The translations under genes were made by a program, and so were the position numbers. Under the pieces are notes generated by a model. That model saw nothing but the letters and a program-made list of their open reading frames with translations. It was not told the origin of the DNA and ran no database searches. From the NCBI GenBank assembly GCA_963930775.1, contig OZ005697.1, forward strand, positions 62,001 to 126,000: DNA of 64,000 nt. The letters run 5' to 3'. The stretch is from Cliona cf. orientalis (taxonomy: Eukaryota; Porifera; Demospongiae; Clionaida; Clionaidae). Each line of letters opens with the position of its first letter. Position 1 is the first letter of the stretch. Positions 45,316-56,188 of the stretch are shown here, one piece after another.

Positions 45316-46290
45316 TGGAAAGATAAGTTATACTATCCTCTGTTGTAGCCATATGTGGCAGCGTGCATTTTCTAACAGATATTACTGTAGCTAGCTAGCT
45401 CTAGGCCCGTGCTGGGCTCACCATGGCACCGTACTATCCGGATCATAATGCAATTAATGGCGAGTCTGGAGGACCCGGCATAGACACATTGGACCATGCA
45501 GTCCAAGGTATCTATGCCCCTTTGTACATGTGAAAATAGGTTGTTATCAATTCCTTTCTCGCGAGCCGTGCCTCTTCCAATATTTTCACGTGTCGGATCA
45601 TTGCAAATGTGCCTGGCCCGCATACTTGCAATGAATTCCGTAGGTTAGGCCTATTCACCACTAATTTCGCCACAAAATACATGCCTGGCCAGTGTGTATT
45701 CTGCAGCTTTAGGTGGTACGACTCGAGTGAGAAGGGAATTGATGGCTCGCGTAGTTCCGTTGAGTTCAGCTGTGGTATGTATTGAGAGTACTACCAGCTT
45801 ATGCTGGGGTGGTAGTTTTCGGGCTGCCATTCCTGGTATATGTCTGGCTCTTGTGCAGGGCAGTTGTTCTCGCAAATTCATACGCTCTTGGTGGTGTGGG
45901 TATCATAGGTAGTGGTTACTGTTGTCACTTCGGGTGATTTTGGCTTAACCCCTTTGGGGCCCTTCGGGGTGTAGGTACAGGTGCTTTTGCATCGAGTCCT
46001 TCGGGGCGATGTCTGTGTCTGTGGTGGGGAATAGCCTTAATGTCAGTCTACTCCATCCATAGTGTTCTAATACTGCGGATGGAGGGGTCTAGCACCAAGG
46101 CTGTTTGGTCGCAGCAGGCAGACGCATGGCCTGTGACGGGTTGAAGTCATTCTGAGTGCAACAGCAACTAGAGTAAATATGTAATACTTGAATTTAGCCT
46201 ACTAATTTTAATTGTATGCTCCTTTATTTACTGTCTCTCTTCTCTCTCGTTTCTGCAGGTATTTTTGTGATACCTGTGGAAACGAGAACC
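45316..46290. repeat. Duplicated block, copy 2
   Basis: Same order of conserved segments as 42876-44040, with a different insert between 45876 and 46245 that includes the hairpin-like CCCCTTTGGGGCCCTTCGGG. It ends with CTCGTTTCTGCAGGTAT and a diverged return arm ACCTGTGGAAACGAG. Confidence 0.8.
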
Positions 46291-47369
46291 ATGGACGGAC
46301 GGACACGGATCATCCCTTCATCGCCCACCAGTTGTGAGCATGTGAGAAAGTTGGCTGGTGGTTCAAGCTAACTAGTTTGCCATGGTCTTCAACTGCAGTG
46401 CATGTGTCTCTACATGCACATGGCAGTCCATTGTCATTTCTGGTAAAAATGTGAAATTGCCAGTGTGTGTACAAAAAATATACTTAAACTACTGGTTGTC
46501 GATTTTTTTAATTTGTATAAAAAATGCAAATTAAAAATAATCACTATTAATTATTGTTTGTATTAATAATAACTACTGGTACAAGGGTGACAACTATGTA
46601 CATGTATATTATAATATTTTTTCATTTCACTGACTTTTAATCTTCTAATCAACAATCCAAGTAATTTTTTTTTGAGAACAGCAGCCAGTGCGTCTGTTTT
46701 CTCAGCTCCAGGAAAGTGATTTGATCTTCCACTCTGATGCATTTTTTATGACTTGTTCTTTTTTACTCTACCAACACCAGGCAAGAGAGAATTCCACAGA
46801 CAAGATTGAAACAGAATTCTTTACCTAAAGTATTGATTTTCTTGTGTGTGGTAAGTTGTCATGTTTTTCAGCCAGCTTTGCAAACGGGTACATTTCAGGT
46901 ACAGCCTGTACATTGACAAGATGGAAGTATTGTGGAAGGTGAAGGGGGGTTCCCCCTCAGGGAAGTTATTTGATCTATTTTTTACTCATTTGCACAATGT
47001 TAATCTATGTACTTTGCCAGTAGATTATTGACTTGTACTGGTTGAGGGGAGGACTGCATAGTGAATTCAATTGAGGATAGAGGTAAATATTTGTATTTTT
47101 TTGTAACAACCCTCTCTTCGTCATTGCAGCTCACTGATTGGTGGAGACTAGAGGGAGCTAGGAGCTGGACTGACTGACGGAGCTGGATATCGACTATTCT
47201 CTCCTGGCAATGGTCAAGTGGACCCCTCCCCCCCTTCCTGACCTGTTGATTCGATGCTGGATTCCAATGTAAGATGCTCAGTTGTATACAATTGGATTGT
47301 CTTGTGTTATATCAATGGGTTTTTCTCAATCTCCAGGTAATTGGTCCAGTAGTGAGCTGTGGTGTTCAG

Positions 47370-47590
47370 CTAGCAAAGCTACCCTTGGCTGTGTGAGGCT
47401 CCAGATCTCTGGGTTCTACCAACCAACTGCTATGGTGCAGTTAGCTACCCTTGGCTGTGTGAGGCTGGATCTATTGGCCCTATCAACCAACTGCTGTGGT
47501 GCGGCTCCTTGGCTGTGAGGCTGTATCTCTTCACTCTACCACCCTTGGCTGTGGATCTCTTGGCTCTACCAACCGACTGTGGCCATTCCA
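47370..47590. repeat. Degenerate ~75-bp minisatellite
   Basis: Three to four units built on GCTACCCTTGGCTGTGTGAG, then GATCTcTtGGcTCTACCAAC, CAACTGCTaTGGTGC. Later units lose internal parts. A short frame at 47282-47518 is only this repeat translated. Confidence 0.8.
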
Positions 47591-47920
47591 TGTGTGGGCA
47601 GGGCATCTAGTCTGACTAGAAGGTGATCATAGCTGCCGTTTTACGAAGTATTTATTGTCTTTGACCATTCACGCTTGCTGTAGGTGGTGGGAGGTGACGT
47701 GGAATGTGCAGTTGGATTGTGCATTGATTGTGGATCATCATGTGCTGACTTTGCTGCAACATTCTCTCATTGTTATATATCCCTGTGTCAGTTCTCCATA
47801 TTATGTTTGTGAACTCAAATTTTGCAGTTGTACTTTTGTGGACAAATTTTGTGTTAACAAGGTTATTTTTTTTTTATTCATGAAAATGTTCTAGAAATTG
47901 AAAAAGTATAATGCTTTCAT

Positions 47921-48571
47921 GAAGGTGCTCCAATTTTTGTAAAAATCATTTTGCAGTTCATACTTCAATGAACAAGTAACTAGTTATTCGTGAAGATCGG
48001 AGAGTATAAGGTAACGTACGCTTCAAACGACCTATACCTATGATCATCGCTTGACGACCTTTACCGAATTATACTGAGCACTAACCTAGCGAGATCAAAT
48101 TTTACTGAATCGAATTAATTTCTACATCTGGATCTGTACCAGATTTCACGATTCGACGCCTTTTACTGGACAAAAAATGAATAATAACTTGGTTTTCTGA
48201 CGACCCCTTACATTGAAGTATTAAATACAGGTCTTTCATAAGCAAATATTTTAACAAAATGAAGCTGTTCCTATTTTTGTAAAATATTTTGCAGTTCGTA
48301 CTTCAATGAACAAGTAATTTTAATTACATTATTCATTAAGATTGTATGAGGTTGTAACGATGTACAATTCAAAATGACGACCTATACCTATGATTATCGC
48401 TTGACGACCTTTACCGAATTGTTCTGAGCACTAACCTAGCGAGACGAAAATAGTCGAAATCTGGTACAGATCTAGATGTAGAAATAAATTCGATTCAGTA
48501 AATTTAAGATTCGACGCCTTTTACTGGACAAAAAAAGAATAATAACTTGGTTTTCTGACGACCCCTTACAT
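47921..48571. repeat. Direct duplication of ~300 bp with inverted core
   Basis: Unit 1 (47921-48218) and unit 2 (48261-48571) share GCAGTTCxTACTTCAATGAA, CGACCTATACCTATGATxAT, CGCTTGACGACCTTTACCGA, CTGAGCACTAACCTAGCGAG, GATTCGACGCCTTTTACTGG and TTGGTTTTCTGACGACCCCT in the same order. The ~48-bp core differs in orientation: 48100-48147 in unit 1 is the reverse complement of 48456-48503 in unit 2. Confidence 0.9.
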
Positions 48572-48622
48572 AATAGTGCTAGTGGCATTCAACGCATGCG
48601 CACTAAAAGGTGGGCGTATCTC

Positions 48623-48636
48623 GTCTCCATGGCAAC
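48623..48636. promoter_or_regulatory. X-box (RFX site) upstream of ODF2
   Basis: GTCTCC-AT-GGCAAC, a full X-box consensus match, 133 bp upstream of the ODF2 ATG. Consistent with RFX control of a centriole/cilium gene; inferred. Confidence 0.75.
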
Positions 48637-48768
48637 GAAATGCCATCGAGGTGCGATCTAATTAGAGTACTTGATAAATTCCAAGAATCTGGCTAGTTTC
48701 ACACTTTAGCCGTGATCTGAGTTCTTTTTCTCGTGGCTAGGTCCGCGTGGACGCTGCAAAAGAAAGAA

Positions 48769-49239
48769 ATGGAGCGATCCATATCTCCTCTCCACGTACA
48801 CGTCGGGAAAAAGACGCCGGTCCACGTACACCTCAGCTCTGGCGGACGATCGAGAAAGGTGCCAATAGCTGTTTACTAATAGCGCGATAGATCTTTGTTA
48901 ACACACGCACTCTCGTTACATGTACTTATTTGATCCGTTTAGAGCTCCACCCTTCGACTCAGCGAGGCCAAACTTCAGAAATATTCATCTGCCGAAATGT
49001 CAGCTGGAAGACCTGTGAGATCATAAAAATTATTTATTTGCTGCTATTAAAAATTCAACCAGTAGCTTTTTCTTTGTCATTTTGTTGTGAATAGAGTCTT
49101 CGTGCGAGTGCTAGTGTGTCTCCGACTCGCAGTAGCCGTCTTCGAGCCAGCCACTGGGTGAACGCATCCTCCAGCAAGGGACCATGGGTTCCTCCGCCAG
49201 GGAAGGCAACTAAGACGAGGATGAGCTGGGAGGTAGGGC

Positions 49240-49278
<39 letters not shown>

Positions 49279-52200
49279 CACTAACAAAAATTAATATTAT
49301 TATTATTTGTATATCTTTCCACTGCATTTATTTAATGATTAGGGTCCTACCCATCGTCTTGAGATCAACCCAGTTGGCGTTGACCCCAGTGGCAGCACTG
49401 TTCTTCGGATGAGTGACCTTAATAGTGAGGAGGGGTCAACTGATGTCATCGTCGCGCAGGAGAGCTCCGCCTATGACAAGAAGCTGACCTCCCTGCAGGC
49501 TGAGGTGGAGCACCTAAAGACTGAGGTACGGGGACTTATTAATTCATAATAATTTATAACAATAATTTATAATAATATTATTACCACTAATTATAAAATT
49601 TAATGGTAGTTATTGATAGCTGCGAGCTAGATCGTGTTATACCAATCTGGCATTATTTCTCTGGCATTATTTTCTCTCAATGAAAAATAATTCATCATAA
49701 TGCCAGATTGGTGTAACACGATCTAGCTCGCAGCTATCAACGAACACCCAATCATGAAGTTCACTGAAACGTTTAATGATATTTGTTAATAACATAATAT
49801 TATTATTAATTTTGTTAACGCAGGCTGACTTGAACCGCTCCCTGCGATCGCTGGAGGGGAAGGAGTTGGAGCTGCAGGAGTCTCGGCTGTCGCTGAGGGA
49901 TAAGGAGGTGGAGCTTAGCTCGTATCGAGAGGACCTGCTCGAGAAAGAGCTGGAGAATGCTAAACTGAGGACATCTATCGCCAGACTCAGCCCTCCCAGG
50001 CCAAGGCCAAGGTAGGATGCAACAACAAAGTCGTAATTTTTCAGTGATTGAGTTCTTGGTTGGGGATCCATACTAGAACTAGCAATTTAGATCGTGCTAC
50101 ACCAACCAGCCTGGACATTATCTTTCAATTATGATGCCTTATAGTTCAAATCATAATTATATGGAATTTCTGCTAAATAATATTATGATTCTTGCACTGT
50201 CATTATTATCTTAAGTTATTTGCACTATAATTATTATCAAGTTAAAAAAAAATACCAACCTCCCCCCAGCCCCCTGGTCCCCCAATAAAGAAAGACGCGC
50301 ACCTTGCTGACTATTTTTTCTCTCCATGCAGGCCGAGTGCTGATGATCTAGAGGTGCAGCAGAGAGACAGGCTGCTCAAGAAGCTGGTGGAGATGGAGAT
50401 GGACAGCACGGAGGTGAGCAGGCAGGCCAACAGCCTCAGGGACGCCATCAGGAAGCTACAGAGAGAGAGAAGATTCTCGTCCGTCTACGCTGCTGATGTA
50501 GCTGAGCAGAAAGATATCCTCCTCGAGAGGCTAGCGCAGTTTGAGAGCAGCAATAAGACGTTGAGAAAGATGATTCGAACGCAGCAGTCGGTCGAGTCAA
50601 GCAAATCGAATCTGCAGATGAAACTCGGTGAGGCCGAGAGCACCAATCAGCTACTCAGGGTCAAGTTGGATGAACAGGAGAAGCTGGCTCTACACTCACA
50701 AAGCCTCCATGATGAGATTGGGATGAAGGAGGGCGAAGTACAAAGCCTCAGCATCAGGCTACAGGTAGAGAGAGGGCGGGGCAGGGGCGGGGGGGGGAGA
50801 GCGAGAGAATTTCCCTCATACCGTATAGCCGAAAAATATGGCAGGGAATTAAATTTGGCGGTCTATATAACAACTGCTAAATTAAAATCTGCCAAAATTT
50901 CCTACTCATATATAATAATATATTATGTATGCCAATCCGGTACTGAATCACCAAATTTAAATCCGCTAATATTCTTTCAATAGTGATTTTGGGCTCAACT
51001 GCCAAATTTAATTCCCGCCAATATTTCCGGCTATACGGTAATTATGAAACTGTTATGATCTTCAAGCTTATTGGCTGTGTGTAGAAATTATAACGGTATC
51101 TTCCACATTCAGTCGATGGAGGAGCAGCTTCGTCACAGAGAGGAGAAGATAGCCGGGCTGGAGGCTGAGCTAGCCGAGGTGAGGAGGAAGGGACAGAGGG
51201 AGAAGGAGATGCTGAAGAGAGCTACCAAGCAGCACAGGAGCCAGGCGGCTCAGTCGGAGCACACTGTGGAAGCACTCGCTGCTCAGATCGAAGACATGGT
51301 CAGTGCTAGTGTAGAAATACTTCTTCCCTGAATAAATGGAATGTATTGATACAAAATTCTGCTAAGTATCATGGAGGGGAGGGGAGGGGAGGAGGGGTAG
51401 ATTAATTATAGCATCCCTTCACCAATAATGATAGTGTGATCACTGAATGTTCTATTTTCAGACTGGAGAGCTGGACCATGCCAGGGAGAAGCTGAGTAAG
51501 TCAACCAGGGAGCAGATCTCACAGCAGGCAGAGATAAGGACACTCACTGTGTAAGAAATTTGATAATGGGCTATTCCAGTTAATAAAGATACACCCCTGT
51601 TGAGGAACGATAATTGTATCCTGAGGGGGTAGCTTGACTTGATGAAGTCTTGGGGGGTGTGAGGCTATCTTAATGATATTCTGGGGGTAAAATGGTGCAT
51701 TTTAACGATGTCTTGGGGGTCACTGCCTCCATTTTAATTAAATCTTCTGGGGGGAATTTATCCGATTACTTGTCTTCAGGGGAACTGGAAAAGTGTTCCT
51801 CAACAGGGGTGTATTCTTATTAACTGTACTGGCCTAATGTAATAAACAGACATAACTGTATAACCAGAAAATATCGGTGGGAATGGAATTTGCAGTTTGG
51901 CCCAAATTGCAAAAAATTAAATTTTAATGTTGAATTATTTGGTGGTTCGGTAAGGGGTCGCCATAATTATAACATATCTGAGTGAAAAATATTGGATATT
52001 TTGATTGCCAAACTGCAAAATTTAAAAACTACTTTTCTTCCACCACAGGAAACTGGCTGATTTGGAGGAGGCATTGGCCCAGAGCAAACAGGCACACAGG
52101 ACCTCACTCGACACAATCAGCGCTAAGCTCAGCGACAAAACACACGAACTGAACAGCAGTCAGCTGGAGGGGGACCAGCTCCGAGCCATGGTTGCCTCGC

Positions 52201-55200
52201 TCGAGGGAAGGGCAAAGGTGACCGAGACAACGGCTCAGAGCAAGATGTCGGCCCTCGAGGCTGAGGTTGGACAGATGAAGGTAGCTCTGCACCAGCAGGA
52301 GGCACTCACAGCAGACTACAAGGCCAGGGTCAGTCACATATTACTTAAGGACACTTTTGTTTGCGGGTACTAAATGCAAAATTATTAGCGATTTGCCTAA
52401 TTTTGCTAAAAATTGTACCCACGATGTTAATTAAAAAAAAATTGCTAAAATTAGTGCCTGCTAAATGTGCTATTTCTGAAATCTGCTAAACTTTGTACCC
52501 GCAAATAATTGTAGCCCTAAGGTACCTTAAAATGATTAATAATAATATTTACATAAGCATGCTATGGTGTACCAAAGGTGATTGAAAGTGATCGTTTAGA
52601 AGTTTTAATTTTACTCTATTCTGGCTGTTTTATGAATAGTAGCTGCAAAATAATAATTATTATGTTTGAAAGCAACTTCTGTTCATGGTGTACTATGGTA
52701 GCTAATTATTACTGATAATATAATATTGATTTATTTTTAGGTTGATCAGAGCCACAGGGAGTGTGAGGAGCTGGGCCGAGAGGTGAGGAAGAGAGAGCAG
52801 GAGATAGAGAGAGCTCACCAGGACAAGATCATTGAACTGGAGAAGGCAAGTACACTGCTAAAAACACCTAATCAGTATGTGATAGTCCCCCCTCCCCCTC
52901 TCTCTCCCCTTCATCCAAAACATGTAGTGTCATCTGAAGTATCAGCAGCAAATCTCTCAACTGGAGCCAGTACATGAACAACTAAAGGTCAGAAAGTAGC
53001 TCCATTGCATAAAAAATACTCCATTTAAAATTATTTCTGTCTCCATCTCGTAGGCTACCGAGATTCGTCTCAAAGATGCCCAGGAGCGTTTGATAGCCTC
53101 AGACCAGCGCAGCTCCGAACAGACACGGCTGATTGCCGAGCTGACGGCAAAGACAGAGCACCATGGGGAAGCCATGGAAAGTCTGAGGGAGAAGTGGCAC
53201 AGTTCCTCCGCTGATAACCGATCTCTCTCCTCTCGCCTGGAGAGCAGTGAGAGGCGACTGAGGGAGGTGGAGGAACAGAACAGGGAGCTGATGTCGGTGG
53301 CTAGCAGGAAGGAGGAGAGTGCGGAGAGGCTGCAGAGCAGAGTGGAGGAGTTGATACAAGAGGCGTCCTCACTCACTGCCCAGCTGGAGGGGACAAGGAG
53401 CGACGCAAAGAGAACTCAGGAACACATCAAAGACAGGGCAGCCAGCAAGGTCAGCCATGAATGGAGCAGTTTCTTAGGGCGGGGTGGGGGGGGGGGTCCC
53501 TTAATTGCTAGTTATACAACGAAAAATATATTTCAGATAATCATTAATTTTTCTTATAATAATTATTATAGTTCATGTCATACATAGTCTTCTGCTTTCT
53601 GAAGAAAAACATTTCAAGAAATGGCATAATAATAATAATGTTATAGCAGGCTACAATGAGATCGCATACATTTTCCTGAAATGAAAAAAAAATATATAAT
53701 ACGGTGGCCCACGAGTGCAACAACTTCGATTCAAAACTCCACCCTTCAAACTCGATTCGTTTTGACTTCAGACCTTCAAACTCGTTCCGTTTTGACTTCG
53801 GACTTCCAAACTTGATTCGATCTGACTTCAGACTTCGAAACTCGATTCAATTCTATAGATGTGCGACTTGAGTTTCGATTTTCAAACTCGATTTGTAACT
53901 TGTGCCTTCCGATCTTCAAAGATTTGTAACCCTTCGCCTTCAGATTCTCAGATTTTATTTGCAAGCCTTCGCTCCAACATTTCAAACTCGATTCCTGACT
54001 CAGGTTCTTCACGTGTCTATAGGTATTCCTAAATTATGGGCTATTCCATTTGATATTAAGCATACACCCCCTATGGATGACCGTTAGCGACTATCCAGGG
54101 GGGTATTTTGAGCCTTGTCCAGGGGGTCAAACTTTGATTTTAATGTAGAATAGGGGGGATATTTTAGGTAATTTTGATTGTGTCTAGGGGTAAAAGTATC
54201 GCTAATCATGGCGTCTAGGGGGCCTATTAGGTGATTTCCCTAGCTTCTGTGTAAATTAATGCATCAATTTGTGTCCGTGGGGAATATAACTTCATTTAAT
54301 TAAGTATTCAAGGGGTTAAATGATGCTCCTAATTACGTCTTGGGGGGATGATTGCCTTTTAATTGTGTCTAGGGGTCAAATCTTCCTTCTTGCTCATCCA
54401 TAGGGGGTATACAGCTATTAAATGGAATAGCCCAATAAATGAATACTGATTCTGAGTGGTAGCTACCGAGCTGCAGTATCTTGAAGCCAGCCATTACTGA
54501 TTTTTCAGGCTTCCTGGCTCCTAATAGCTAGCTACTCCCAACAGACCGTCACTGTTGAGTAAGTAGCTACAAAATACGCATGCGCAATAGTAATAGTATC
54601 TCGCGTAGGTCCTATGGTAGGGCCAAATTGAATTTGAAAGTCTGAGGTTTGGCAATCGAGTTTGAAGGTCTAAACTCCACGAATAGAATGTGAATGTCAA
54701 GATGTGAAGTCAGAGATGCAAATCGACTTTAGAAGTCTGAATTACAGGGCTTGCGAATCGATCACGAAGGTCAACGCCACGAATCGAGTTTGGAAGTCTG
54801 AAGTCAAATCGAATCGAGTTTGGAAGTCTGAAGTCGAAACGAATCGAGTTTGAAGGGCGGAGTTTTGAATCGAAGTCATTGCACTTGTGGGCCACCGTAA
54901 TACAACCCCATCCTCCCGTCGACTTTCCGAGCTCTAGGCTGGAACGTTGGTCAGGGTACACTGCAGACTACTGCAGCCAGTTAGGCTTCTGTGTCACAGC
55001 CACAGGGGACCGAAGTCAGCCTATGGTGGATTACCAGGCTTTGTCCAGGATGGTGGGTATTCAAGGGAGGAACCTGGGCGACCCCTAAGCCATATATGCC
55101 CAGGACCATGTGCAGTTTTCAGCTGCAGATGCCAGAGGTGATACCGCTGACATCGTCTAGCCCCGATAGTCCCTCCCGGAAATCGCTATTTATTGAGCTG

Positions 55201-55825
55201 GGACATGACAGGGGGTAGCAAAACGCGTATGGTTTTCACGTTGGAATGTACGGACCGTGACGTAATTAATTAAAAGCTATGAATATCATTAACTTCACAC
55301 CGCGGCGCGCGCCAAAGTGTATCTCGGTAACGGAAAGAGCTATGGAGCTGGAACGAAAACCAGAACGTAGCTCATAACCAGATGAAAGCAGCTATCATGG
55401 TCCTGAATATGCTAGATATCTAGACTATACCATAGCACACATAAAATTATATTTACAATAATTACATGTATAACTTCATAGGCATGCATACAATGCCATG
55501 TCAAATCATAATAATGTAAAAAAGAAAAAAAATGATTTGTAATAAATTTTTCTAACTGCAGGACCGTGCCAACCTTGCTCGTATCTCTGACCTGGAGTCT
55601 CAGTTGAGTCGCGCCAACACACTGGCCACCCAGTTCCGCAAGGCGAAGGAGGATACAGACCGACGCTACCACTCCCGGGTCCATGAGCTGCAGGAGAGGC
55701 TAGACCAGGCCAACGCGACAAAGAGGAGCATGGAAAACTATGTCAACTTCCTCAAGTCATCCTATGCCAGTGTCTTCAACGACTCGGGAACGCCAGGGTC
55801 ACCCCTTCCAACCTTTAAACTCTAA
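48769..55825 (+). CDS. ODF2: Outer dense fiber protein 2 / cenexin
   Basis: Scaffold of mother-centriole distal and subdistal appendages and, in sperm, outer dense fibres. The start MERSISPLHVHVGKKTPVHV lies in an exon at 48769 to about 48858. Next come SSTLRLSEAKLQKYSSAEMS, then VNASSSKGPWVPPPGKATKT joined to THRLEINPVGVDPSGSTVLR, matching the ODF2 signature (WMPPGK then LEITPP). From about residue 170 on the product is almost continuous coiled coil (RLLKKLVEMEMDSTEVSRQA, QKDILLERLAQFESSNKTLR, LKRATKQHRSQAAQSEHTVE, NRELMSVASRKEESAERLQS). The end is the most conserved part: LARISDLESQLSRANTLATQ, DDxDRRYHSR-like EDTDRRYHSRVHELQERLDQ and SMENYVNFLKSSYASVFNDS. Around 13 exons. Several introns carry inverted-repeat elements, and the last intron (53452-55560) is 2.1 kb with nested insertions. 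Confidence 0.94.
49613..49740. mobile_element. Near-perfect hairpin element in an ODF2 intron
   Basis: TTGATAGCTGCGAGCTAGAT through CCAATCTGGCATTAT is answered by ATAATGCCAGATTGG through ATCTAGCTCGCAGCTATCAA. 128 bp, short loop, only a couple of mismatches, so a young insertion. A related piece (AGATCGTGCTACACCAAC) is at 50089-50106. Confidence 0.9.
50821..51038. mobile_element. MITE with CCGTATAGCCG termini in an ODF2 intron
   Basis: Left end CCGTATAGCCGAAAAATATG, GGAATTAAATTTGGC; right end GCCAAATTTAATTCCCGCCA, ATATTTCCGGCTATACGG. 218 bp, no ORF. A solo right end of the same family is at 37811-37870. Confidence 0.85.
51567..51835. mobile_element. MITE family 1, second copy (opposite orientation), ODF2 intron
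   Basis: Same element as 40687-40957 but reversed: TGGGCTATTCCAGTTAATAA, ATACACCCCTGTTGAGGAAC, then GTTCCTCAACAGGGGTGTAT and TTAACTGTACTGGCCTA. The internal CTTGGGGG-type blocks also match. Confidence 0.9.
52345..52532. mobile_element. Possible MITE in an ODF2 intron
   Basis: TTAAGGACACTTTTGTTTGCGGGTAC at the left and GTACCCGCAAATAATTGTAG then CCTAAGGTACCTTAA at the right form a loose inverted repeat around AT-rich sequence with repeated ATTTTGCTAAA. Weaker than the other elements. Confidence 0.5.
53702..54897. mobile_element. Palindromic element P, inserted in repeat R, ODF2 intron
   Basis: Ends CGGTGGCCCACGAGTGCAAC and TTGCACTTGTGGGCCACCG, with TAATA on both sides as a candidate target duplication. 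Each arm is built from ~30-bp subrepeats (CTTCAAACTCGATTCGTTTT, GACTTCAGAC; reversed in the right arm as GAATCGAGTTTGGAAGTCTG). No ORF. Interrupted by a smaller MITE at 54037-54434. Confidence 0.85.
54037..54434. mobile_element. MITE family 2, nested in element P
   Basis: Termini TGGGCTATTCCATTTGATAT and AAATGGAATAGCCCA, inner arms ATACACCCCCTATGGATGA and TCCATAGGGGGTATAC. The outer bases resemble family 1 (TGGGCTATTCCA), but the interior differs, with repeated GTCTAGGGGxxxAAA blocks. Confidence 0.85.
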
Positions 55826-56188
55826 CCTTGGAGTCAGGTGACATTGTATAGCAACTTGAATCACTTGTGCATGTTTAGATGTTAGCTCACTGTGTTATTA
55901 TTTTTGTGGTATTATATTATCATTGTCATCTTTTTAATAGTCTTGTGTGTATGTGTGTGGTAGCTAGCTAGTCCATGGCTAAGCTTTTTAACCCAAGTTC
56001 TGTATGTAATAATTATTATTATTATGATTGTAACTATAGTGGAGAAAGGAAACAAGCTTTAATTAATTTTGTTTCACAATTATTTTCAATAACAACAGTA
56101 ACAAAATTAATTATATAGCATGTATATTGGATTATATCAGACATATAGGCCACAAAACCAACACTAATTAATTAAATTGTGTCAGGGA
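55826..56188. other. Convergent spacer between ODF2 and the NLR gene
   Basis: 363 bp of AT-rich 3' sequence of both genes, with short (ATT)n runs. No gene or repeat element recognised. Confidence 0.5.

Larger units (their letters stand above)
42353..48768. other. 6.4-kb gene-free, repeat-rich tract between SLF2-like gene and ODF2
   Basis: The longest stretch without a recognised gene. In order: a poly-C run and CA microsatellite (42374-42416), two diverged copies of a ~1 kb block (42876-44040 and 45316-46290), a ~510-bp minisatellite (44230-44740), a second minisatellite (47370-47590), a direct duplication (47921-48571), and the ODF2 promoter. Short frames such as 42547-42831 and 43614-43913 have no family features. 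Splice-like junctions (TTTCTGCAG|GTATTT) and conserved blocks make a non-coding transcript possible but unproven. Confidence 0.6.
53611..55192 (+). repeat. Interspersed repeat R, copy 2, split by a nested insertion
   Basis: The left part (53611-53701) and right part (54898-55192) together match the continuous copy at 37397-37761. The 1.2 kb between them is element P. The left part contains ATTTCAAGAAATGGCATAAT, TAGCAGGCTACAATGAG, GAAATGAAAAAAAAA. The right part begins ACCCCATCCTCCCGTCGAC. Confidence 0.85.

Noticed and set aside
47282-47518. 78-residue frame over the 47.4-kb minisatellite
   Set aside because: Translation of tandem repeats only.
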